Source: an uncultured Lachnospiraceae bacterium (lineage in GTDB: Bacteria > Bacillota > Clostridia > Lachnospirales > Lachnospiraceae). Taken from it: a stretch of DNA of 13,325 nucleotides. Positions within the stretch are counted from its first letter, which is position 1, and each line of letters begins with the position of its first letter. The stretch is from assembly GCA_910588535.1 (NCBI GenBank), contig CAJUOO010000078.1, positions 1 to 13,325 of the forward strand, in the 5' to 3' direction. The notes under the pieces are model-generated. The model did not search any database, was not told the DNA's origin, and was given only the letters and a program-made list of their open reading frames with translations. The translations under genes and the position numbers were made by a program. This document shows positions 7,701 to 13,325 of the stretch, piece by piece.

Positions 7701-7747
7701 ACTAAAATACCCCTTCCCGCACTTTAATCCTTTATCTGCTAAAAGTT

Positions 7748-7776
7748 ATTATAGAGACATTTAGAAAATTTGTCAA
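7748..7776 (-). promoter_or_regulatory. Consensus sigma-A promoter of ilvN-ilvC
   Basis: On the minus strand TTGACA (7771-7776) and TATAAT (7748-7753) are separated by exactly 17 bp. Transcription would start near 7741, giving a leader of about 40 nt: too short for a T-box or leader-peptide attenuator. Control, if any, must act at initiation or elsewhere. Confidence 0.88.
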
Positions 7777-7811
7777 GACAAGGAAATTGGAAAATCAAAA
7801 TAATACAAGAT

Positions 7812-10223
7812 TTACCCCACCAGTCTCTCTACCAGCTTTACGGCATCCGCTGCATCTTTTGAATATCCATCTGCCCCGATCTCCTTTGCAAAGCTTTCTG
7901 TTATCACAGCCCCACCGATTATAATCTTAGCTGTACAGCCTCTCTCCTTTGCGTACTCCACCACATGTTTCATCTCCATCATCGTGGTAGTCATAAGCGC
8001 AGATAGACCTATAATTGCTGCATTTTCTTGAATCGCAGTCTCCACAATCGTTTCCTTTGGGACATCCTTTCCAAGATCGATCATATGGTATCCATAATTT
8101 TTAAGCATCAAAACCACAAGATTCTTTCCTATATCATGTATATCCCCCTGAACGGTAGCAAATACAATGGTCGGCAGCGCCTTGCCATCCTCGCGCTTCT
8201 CAAGCATTGGCTCCAGATACTCTATCGCGCGCTTCATCGTCTCCGCGGCGGAGATAAGCTGCGGAAGAAAATAAATCTTCTGATCAAATAACTTGCCAAC
8301 TTCATTGATGGCAGGTATTAAAATATCATTAATTATGCTTCCTGCGCTCTGCCCCTCATCTATCAGCTCCTTGGCGTGCGCCACAACACTGTCCCGATTT
8401 CCCTTCATCACATCCTCATAGATCTTCGGATGCGCTTTTTTCTTCTCCTGCGATTTTTCCGGCTCTTTTTGTGCATTGTCAGAAAGACTATTTATTTTAT
8501 TAATATAGCGGATGTCCGCACCCTTTTTGTTCAGCAAAAGATCGGCTGCAAAGGCGGATTTTACAAGCAGCTCCTGCGAGGGATTTGCAATCGCCATTGT
8601 AAGCCCTGCCTGAATTGCCATCGTCAGAAAGGCGGCATTGATTGACGGGCGATCCGGCAGCCCAAAGGATATATTGGATAGTCCCGTGATGGTCGCCACC
8701 CCAAGCTCTTCTTTACAATATCGAATGGTATCCAAGGTATCTCTCGCTGCATTGGGATTAGCCCCTATTGTGGCAACCAGCCCATCCACAATACAATCCT
8801 CCTTGCCAAGCCCACAGTCCTCCGCCATGTGAAGCAAGGTGTGAATGATCTCTTTTTTCTCTTCTATATTCTCCGGTAAACCTTTATCTGAGAGAGGCAG
8901 AAGAATAAACATTGCCCCATATTTTTTAGCTATTGGAAGAAGCTTTTGACATTTCTCTGCTTCTAGTGATATGGAATTGATCAATGCCCTCCCCGGATAG
9001 ATTCGCAGTGCCGCCTCAATAATGTCCACGTGGCTGGAATCGATACAAAGAGGCAGACTGACGGAGCGTGATACCTCATACACTGCCTTTATCATCATCT
9101 CCTTCTCATCAATCCCATTCATTCCCATATTAATATCGAGAATGGATGCACCTTTCTCCTCCTGAGCGATAGCCATGTCTACCGCAAGCTCCATCTGCCC
9201 TCTGCGAAGCTCTTCCTGCAAAAGCTTCTTTCCGGTAGGATTGATGCGCTCTCCCACAATGAAAAATCTTCCATCCAGATCGATAGGCACAGTCCTTCTC
9301 TCAGAACAGAGTACTCTTTTCTTCTCTGTATTCTGTTCCACCACAGGCAGATCCTTGGTAAACTGTTTTGTCCTAGAAATATATTCTGGCGTTGTGCCGC
9401 AGCACCCACCAAGAATGGAAGCTCCAGCCTCCACAAGCTCCACCATATAACTTGCAAAGGTATCTGCATCCATATCATATATCGTATTTCCGTCTGAATC
9501 ACATGTGGGAAGTCCTGCATTCGGCTTGACAATCAGAGGCACCGTGGCATATTCCCTCATCTCCTCAATAAAATCTCTTATCGTGTCAGGTCCCGCAGAA
9601 CAATTAATTCCCACGGCATCTGCTCCCAAGCTTTGCAGCACAATCACGGCGGTCTTTGGATCTGTGCCATATAATGTCACGCCATCTTCCTTAAAGGTCA
9701 ATGTCACCATAATCGGCAGATCACAGCTCTCCTTTGCCGCAAGAACGGCTGCTCTTGCTTCCTGAAGGCTCATCAAGGTCTCTGCCACAATCAAATCTGC
9801 CCCTGCTTCACAAAGACATCGAATCTGCTCCTTATATATCTCCACCAGCTCCTCAAAGGTCAATGCCCCCAAAGGATACAACTGTTCTCCCGTCATGGTG
9901 ATATCTCCCGCCACCAGTGCACGCCCCGCGGCAGCTTCCTTTGAGAGCATTACCAGATCTTTATTTATCTGTTCCAAGCTGTTCTCTAGCCCATATTCTG
10001 CAAGCTTGATCCGATTTCCAGTAAAAGTGGGGGCATACAAGATATTCGTCCCCGCCTCCACATAGGCCCTCTGCAAATCAAGCATCACCTGTCTGTGCGT
10101 CCGTATCCATTCCTCCGGGCATACTCCCACCGGCATACCTGCCTTCTGCAAATTCGTGCCTGTTGCACCATCCAGATATACCACGCGATCCTTTACAAAT
10201 TTACGAAATTCCTCTCTGTTCAT
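7812..10223 (-). CDS. metH: Cobalamin-dependent methionine synthase lacking the reactivation domain
   Basis: Transfers a methyl group from methyl-tetrahydrofolate through cobalamin to homocysteine. The 803 residues hold three of the four usual MetH modules. The homocysteine/zinc barrel (1 to about 295) has zinc ligands C208, C274 and C275 (NCSAG, GGCCGTTPE). The pterin-binding domain (about 310-580) begins with GERINPTGK (324-332) and contains DINMG. A Lys/Glu-rich linker (585-598) precedes the cobalamin module (about 600-803): helical cap, then GDIHDIGKN with the cobalt ligand H696, SALMTT at 741 and GGA at 770. The C-terminal AdoMet-binding reactivation domain of the roughly 1200-residue E. 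coli enzyme is absent; the protein ends naturally after the cobalamin fold, as in many Clostridia, which are known to use a separate activation protein. None is encoded here. It starts 21 bp after the fusion gene, with AAGGGG upstream. Confidence 0.93.
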   Translation of the reverse strand: MNREEFRKFVKDRVVYLDGATGTNLQKAGMPVGVCPEEWIRTHRQVMLDLQRAYVEAGTNILYAPTFTGNRIKLAEYGLENSLEQINKDLVMLSKEAAAGRALVAGDITMTGEQLYPLGALTFEELVEIYKEQIRCLCEAGADLIVAETLMSLQEARAAVLAAKESCDLPIMVTLTFKEDGVTLYGTDPKTAVIVLQSLGADAVGINCSAGPDTIRDFIEEMREYATVPLIVKPNAGLPTCDSDGNTIYDMDADTFASYMVELVEAGASILGGCCGTTPEYISRTKQFTKDLPVVEQNTEKKRVLCSERRTVPIDLDGRFFIVGERINPTGKKLLQEELRRGQMELAVDMAIAQEEKGASILDINMGMNGIDEKEMMIKAVYEVSRSVSLPLCIDSSHVDIIEAALRIYPGRALINSISLEAEKCQKLLPIAKKYGAMFILLPLSDKGLPENIEEKKEIIHTLLHMAEDCGLGKEDCIVDGLVATIGANPNAARDTLDTIRYCKEELGVATITGLSNISFGLPDRPSINAAFLTMAIQAGLTMAIANPSQELLVKSAFAADLLLNKKGADIRYINKINSLSDNAQKEPEKSQEKKKAHPKIYEDVMKGNRDSVVAHAKELIDEGQSAGSIINDILIPAINEVGKLFDQKIYFLPQLISAAETMKRAIEYLEPMLEKREDGKALPTIVFATVQGDIHDIGKNLVVLMLKNYGYHMIDLGKDVPKETIVETAIQENAAIIGLSALMTTTMMEMKHVVEYAKERGCTAKIIIGGAVITESFAKEIGADGYSKDAADAVKLVERLVG

Positions 10224-10244
10224 TCCTTTCTGCCCCTTCCTGCA

Positions 10245-12077
10245 TTAATTACGTTTCATTCTTTCCAGACACATAGAAACCAAATGCGCCCGATTAAACG
10301 GAAGCATAAAATAATATCCATCCACCATATCGCTTAATTTCCCCATAACCTCCGCGGCGATTGTCGCACCCACTCTCTCTCCCTCCTCTCTTGTCATCTC
10401 TGGCGAAAATGCATCGACCACCTTGTCTGGCACATGAATACCAGAGATCTCATTTTGGATAAAGAAAGCATTTCTTTTATTTACAAGCGGCATAATACCG
10501 CACAAAATCTTTGTGTCCACCTGATGCCGAATCTTAGCTATCCGCTCGATATCCTCGTCAGAAAAAATGGGTTGTGTCAAAAAATAAGAGGCTCCCGCCG
10601 CTATTTTTTTCCTCATTCGCTCTATTTCCACCTCAATATTTGCCCGCCCATGATTGAGTGCACCGCCATAATACATCCTCTCTTTCTCCCAGTGTTCCCT
10701 ATTAAGCTCTCTTACAAACTCCATCAGACGAATAGAATTAAAATCAAACACACTGCTGATCTGTGCACGGTCACTTCCCGGAATTGGATCACCTGTCACA
10801 AGCAATAGATTTCGTATTCCATTTGCATATGCCCCCAAAAGCTGCGCGCGCATAGCGATCATATTCTTATCTCTACAGCTAATATGAGGCATCACAGGAA
10901 TATCCACCTCCGATCGCACCTTCACGCTGGTCAGAATAGAATCCATGCGTGACCGCGCCATCGGAGAGTCCGCAAATGTCAGAAGATCTGCACCTGCCTC
11001 TTTCACAATACCTGCACAATCCAATATTTTCTCATATTTGGCATCATAAGGAGGATCCAGCTCCACCGCTATCACCTTCTGCCCACTCTCAAGCTTGCTG
11101 ATAAATGAATTTTCTGCCCTCAAATCCTCCACTTCTCTCTGGTTCTCTTGACTGCTTACAACAAGCGGTACAGATTCCTTCTGTGAGTGCTCTCTTGGTC
11201 CCAGCTTCTTTATCATACAAGAAACCCGCTTGATATATTCGGGACTTGTCCCACAACAGCCTCCAATAATATCTACTCCAAGCTTTGCAAGATCCACAAG
11301 CCTGCTGGCAAAATACTGACTGTTATCCAGATAGACCGCCCTGTCCTTAATAAGCTGTGGATAACTGGAATTTGGCATTGCCATATAATATTTTCCCAAA
11401 GGCTTGTTGAGTTTTTTTAATATCTCAAGCATATGCCCAGATCCAATCCCACAATTAAACCCTACTGCCTTTATATTTTCAATCTCTGCCACCTGAGCCA
11501 ACAGTCGATGCGCGCTGATCCCCGTGCGAGAATAGCCATAACGATTTAAGCAAAACTGCACCATCACAAAGGGCATTGCCATTTTCTTCTTCACCGCTTT
11601 CTCCTCAATATAAGAAACCAAGGCAGAAATATAGCTTACATCGGAAAAAGTTTCAAACAGGAAGATCTCTGCCCCACATTCTAAAAAGGCATCACACATC
11701 GCCATATAGTCCTCTAAAAGCTCCGCATGGCTGTCATATAGGCTCTCCGCAATCGGTCCAATATCTGCCGCGACATACACCTGTTCCGAAGATTCCTCCG
11801 CCGCCTCCCTCGCAAGCCGAAAGCCCTCCAGCAAAATCTGCCTTTGCTCCTCTCTCTCACACAAAAGCACCTGCTCATTCGCCGCAAAGGTATTCGTCCG
11901 TATCAAACGTGCGCCGGCATCGATATATTCCTTGTGAATCTGCTTTACCAGAGCAGGATTTTTAAGATTCGCCCACTCTACGGCCACTTCCTGTCCTTTT
12001 GTAAGCTGTGTATAATATGTCCCAAACGCTCCGTCTGTAAGCAGCCTATTCTGCTTTAGATATTCCTCTAATCCCAT
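10245..12077 (-). CDS. yitJ: Bifunctional homocysteine S-methyltransferase / 5,10-methylenetetrahydrofolate reductase
   Basis: A 610-residue fusion with the architecture of B. subtilis YitJ. The N-terminal homocysteine methyltransferase barrel (1 to about 290) has zinc ligands C209, C274 and C275 (FNCGIGSG, GGCCGTSPEYI). A hydrophilic linker (about 292-320) leads to a MetF-type TIM barrel (about 322-610) with the likely catalytic Glu E339 in VELDPP, the FAD/folate loop LLVTGDPIPG (425-434) and FLTQPIFS (499-506). The reductase half would make methyl-tetrahydrofolate for the MetH encoded just downstream. The methyl donor of the N-terminal half (S-methylmethionine, AdoMet or other) cannot be read from sequence. 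AAGGGG lies six bases before the ATG. First gene of the two-gene met operon, from the promoter at 12120-12148. Confidence 0.95.
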   Translation of the reverse strand: MGLEEYLKQNRLLTDGAFGTYYTQLTKGQEVAVEWANLKNPALVKQIHKEYIDAGARLIRTNTFAANEQVLLCEREEQRQILLEGFRLAREAAEESSEQVYVAADIGPIAESLYDSHAELLEDYMAMCDAFLECGAEIFLFETFSDVSYISALVSYIEEKAVKKKMAMPFVMVQFCLNRYGYSRTGISAHRLLAQVAEIENIKAVGFNCGIGSGHMLEILKKLNKPLGKYYMAMPNSSYPQLIKDRAVYLDNSQYFASRLVDLAKLGVDIIGGCCGTSPEYIKRVSCMIKKLGPREHSQKESVPLVVSSQENQREVEDLRAENSFISKLESGQKVIAVELDPPYDAKYEKILDCAGIVKEAGADLLTFADSPMARSRMDSILTSVKVRSEVDIPVMPHISCRDKNMIAMRAQLLGAYANGIRNLLLVTGDPIPGSDRAQISSVFDFNSIRLMEFVRELNREHWEKERMYYGGALNHGRANIEVEIERMRKKIAAGASYFLTQPIFSDEDIERIAKIRHQVDTKILCGIMPLVNKRNAFFIQNEISGIHVPDKVVDAFSPEMTREEGERVGATIAAEVMGKLSDMVDGYYFMLPFNRAHLVSMCLERMKRN

Positions 12078-12119
12078 GCTTATCCCCTTATCTGTGACAT
12101 CCGTATATTTATCCCGTTC

Positions 12120-12148
12120 ATTTTATCATGGTCAAGATACTCTGTCAA
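12120..12148 (-). promoter_or_regulatory. Promoter of the methionine operon with a dyad in its spacer
   Basis: On the minus strand TTGACA (12143-12148), a 17-bp spacer and TAAAAT (12120-12125). The predicted start is near 12113, leaving a leader of about 36 nt, too short for an S-box or T-box. The spacer contains the dyad TATCATGGTCAAGATA (plus strand, 12124-12139), symmetric at 12 of 16 positions and overlapping the -10 box. It is a plausible operator; which regulator would bind is unknown. Confidence 0.78.
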
Positions 12149-12181
12149 CGAAGGAACAGAGGGCTTCTATTAAAGATTTTT

Positions 12182-12193
12182 CTGTGCTATAAT
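12182..12193 (+). promoter_or_regulatory. Extended -10 promoter of the nitroreductase gene
   Basis: TATAAT at 12188-12193 is preceded by TGC (12185-12187), a TGN extended -10. The -35 place (near 12165) reads TTCTAT, only weakly like TTGACA, consistent with reliance on the extended element. Predicted leader about 27 nt. Confidence 0.6.
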
Positions 12194-12226
12194 AAAGGGA
12201 AATGAATATAAGTGAGGAGGATTTTT

Positions 12227-12775
12227 ATGACACCATCAGAATGTTTGAAAACCAGAAGAAGTATCAGACGCTTTACCACACAGGCCGTGCCACACGAGGT
12301 TCTCAAGGACATCGTAGAAACTGCTTCCTACTCTCCTTCATGGAAGCACACACAGATTGTACGATACATTGCGGTGGAGAATACTGCGCTGAAAACGAAG
12401 ATCGCTGACGAATGTACCGATATGTACAAAAACAATGGGGAAATTATAAAAGGTGCTCCTATGCTGATCGCTGTCACCATGATAAAAAACCGGAGCGGCT
12501 ATGAGCGCGACGGCTCTTTCTCTACGCCCAAAGGCACTGGCTGGCAGATGTACGATGCTGGGATCGCATCCATGGCGTTCTGCCTTGCGGCGTGGGAGAG
12601 AGGAATTGGGTCTGTGATCCTCGGTTTATTTGATGAAAAGAAGACGTCCTCTCTGCTTCAGATTTCAGAGGAAAGGGAACTTGCTGCGCTGATCGCCATA
12701 GGCTACCCTTACGAAATGCCGAATACTCCGAAACGCAAGACTGTAGAAGAATTGCTATCAATTCTTTCTGAATAG
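12227..12775 (+). CDS. Nitroreductase family FMN oxidoreductase
   Basis: A 182-residue single-domain nitroreductase-fold protein, expected to bind FMN as a dimer and use NAD(P)H; the physiological substrate is unknown. The N-terminal flavin-phosphate motif is KTRRSIRRF (8-16), the second flavin-contact region SPSWKHTQ (36-43), and the helix-turn region is AGIASMAFCLAAWERGIGSV (111-130), followed by AIGYP (157-161). It is slightly shorter than classical NfsB, typical of the small clostridial members. An in-frame GTG at 12212 is possible, but ATG at 12227 has GAGGAGG six bases upstream and the GTG would lie inside that ribosome binding site. The gene diverges from the met operon and shares its 149-bp intergenic region. 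No clear terminator follows. Confidence 0.9.
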   Translation: MTPSECLKTRRSIRRFTTQAVPHEVLKDIVETASYSPSWKHTQIVRYIAVENTALKTKIADECTDMYKNNGEIIKGAPMLIAVTMIKNRSGYERDGSFSTPKGTGWQMYDAGIASMAFCLAAWERGIGSVILGLFDEKKTSSLLQISEERELAALIAIGYPYEMPNTPKRKTVEELLSILSE

Positions 12776-12797
12776 AACTGTAGAATGTACCAGACTC

Positions 12798-12829
12798 CAC
12801 ACTAGTGATTATTATGTTTTTCGCTAAGC
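12798..12829 (+). repeat. Partial extra arm of the structured repeat
   Basis: CACACTAGT (12798-12806) followed by GTTTTTC (12816-12822) repeats the layout at 13036-13057 with spacing of 18 instead of 15. The segment 12812-12829 is also complementary to 12934-12951 at 16 of 18 positions, and both exceptions are G-U compatible. It could be a relict of another copy or a competing pairing partner for the inner stem. Confidence 0.55.
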
Positions 12830-12893
12830 ACAAACAGGAATTCTGCTATATTTTTTGTATATGGAGCTCTTTTATCATTTTCGGAAGAGGTCC

Positions 12894-13261
12894 GTATAGT
12901 CCGACCGCTGTTTTCCTCCGTCACCCCGCTCCCGCTTAGTGAAAAACGTAACGGGTACTAAGCTCGTGAAAAACCTCGCTAACTCCCATCTGCCTGCTTC
13001 AGCAGGCGTACAAATCAGGACGTGAAATTTTATTTCACACTAGTACCGACGTTTTTCAATAGGTTCCTTGAGGAAAACAGCGGTCGGGCTATACTATTTT
13101 ATTGAATTGTTCTTCTTCATATACTTGCCGCTCTATACATATTATACTTTTGTTTGTATTCATAGAAGAATGAAACTAGATAAGGATAAAAATTAAGTAT
13201 GTGTTTAAGACGATACGGTTGGGATTATATATGTTGATCTTCTCACAATCGATAGGTTCAA
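12894..13261 (+). repeat. Dispersed structured repeat, copy 2 (complete): nested stems and hairpins
   Basis: The outer stem pairs 12894-12918 with 13070-13094 at 24 of 25 positions; the one exception is T/G, a wobble in RNA. The inner stem pairs TGAAAAACGT (12940-12949) with ACGTTTTTCA (13049-13058) and GGTACTA (12954-12960) with TAGTACC (13041-13047). Inside it are two hairpins: GCCTGC-TTCA-GCAGGC (12992-13007) and GTGAAAT-TTT-ATTTCAC (13022-13038). The core at 13051-13072 and an AT-rich tail to about 13261 match copy 1. This could be a structured RNA, a MITE-like element or, less likely, an invertible segment. The strand given is that of the shared core; the true strand of any RNA is unknown. 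Confidence 0.78.
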
Positions 13262-13325
13262 TTATTTTCCTTCTCGGAAAGTAAAGACACGACGTAGGAT
13301 GTGCAGAAAAATTGTCCTGTGATAG

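Larger units (their letters stand above)
12776..13325. other. Gene-free region holding a structured repeat
   Basis: No reading frame here looks coding; the only ATG frames in the tail are short (8 codons near 13171 and 17 codons near 13232). The content is the structured repeat copy 2 and a related motif at 12798-12829, annotated separately. No tRNA, CRISPR-like periodic array or transposase fragment is visible. Confidence 0.7.

Noticed and set aside
10434..10808. Plus-strand frames opposite the fusion gene and metH
   Set aside because: All are antisense to well-supported coding sequence and show no family motif.
12078..12119. S-box (SAM) riboswitch or T-box before the met operon
   Set aside because: The promoter leaves only about 36 nt of leader, and no conserved riboswitch or T-box motif is present.
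12939..13057. CRISPR-like array from repeated GTGAAAAAC / GTTTTTC motifs
   Set aside because: The motifs are only 7-9 nt, occur in both orientations with unequal spacing, and are explained by stem pairing.
12894..13261. Integron attC site, retron msr/msd or IS200/IS605-type guide RNA
   Set aside because: No integrase, reverse transcriptase, TnpB/IscB or transposase is in the window, and no diagnostic motif of these classes could be recognised; not excluded beyond the window edge.

Overview
The window looks like a chromosomal segment of a low-to-moderate GC Clostridia, most probably Lachnospiraceae. The reasons are a DUF5688-type protein (a family I know mainly from Lachnospiraceae), a YitJ-type homocysteine methyltransferase/MTHFR fusion beside a short cobalamin MetH, strong AGGAGG-type ribosome binding sites and near-consensus sigma-A promoters. 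It is mostly housekeeping and amino-acid biosynthesis DNA, bordered on both sides by copies of a structured non-coding repeat.

Layout. 1-262: right part of a dispersed repeat (copy 1, cut by the window edge), whose tail carries a promoter for an AT-rich Nudix hydrolase gene (263-754). 1034-4581, minus strand: an apparent operon of a membrane-anchored protein of unknown function, an RluF-type pseudouridine synthase and NAD-dependent DNA ligase ligA; the last two overlap by 8 bp. 4974-5888, plus strand: a DUF5688 protein that probably starts at TTG. 5889-6136: a GC-rich palindromic block and a strong minus-strand terminator. 6137-7700, minus strand: ilvN-ilvC with a consensus promoter (TTGACA, 17 bp, TATAAT). 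7812-12077, minus strand: a one-carbon/methionine operon with its own promoter, consisting of a homocysteine methyltransferase/methylenetetrahydrofolate reductase fusion followed by a MetH that lacks the reactivation domain. 12227-12775, plus strand: a divergent nitroreductase. 12776-13325: no gene, but a nested inverted repeat with internal hairpins (copy 2) whose right half matches the window start.

How the genes work together. The fusion protein makes methyl-tetrahydrofolate and carries a homocysteine methyltransferase domain; MetH transfers the folate methyl group to homocysteine through cobalamin. IlvN regulates acetolactate synthase and IlvC does the next step of valine/isoleucine synthesis, but no catalytic ilvB is present here. 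I see no terminator between metH and the ilvN promoter, so read-through is possible.

The most unusual feature is the repeat family. Its core GTTTTTCAATAGGTTCCTT is identical in the two visible copies and a tail of about 200 nt is conserved in patches. The adjoining outer arm differs in sequence. In the complete copy that arm pairs 24/25 with a left arm, and the one exception is a G-U-compatible position. This suggests a structured RNA or a non-autonomous mobile element rather than ordinary spacer.
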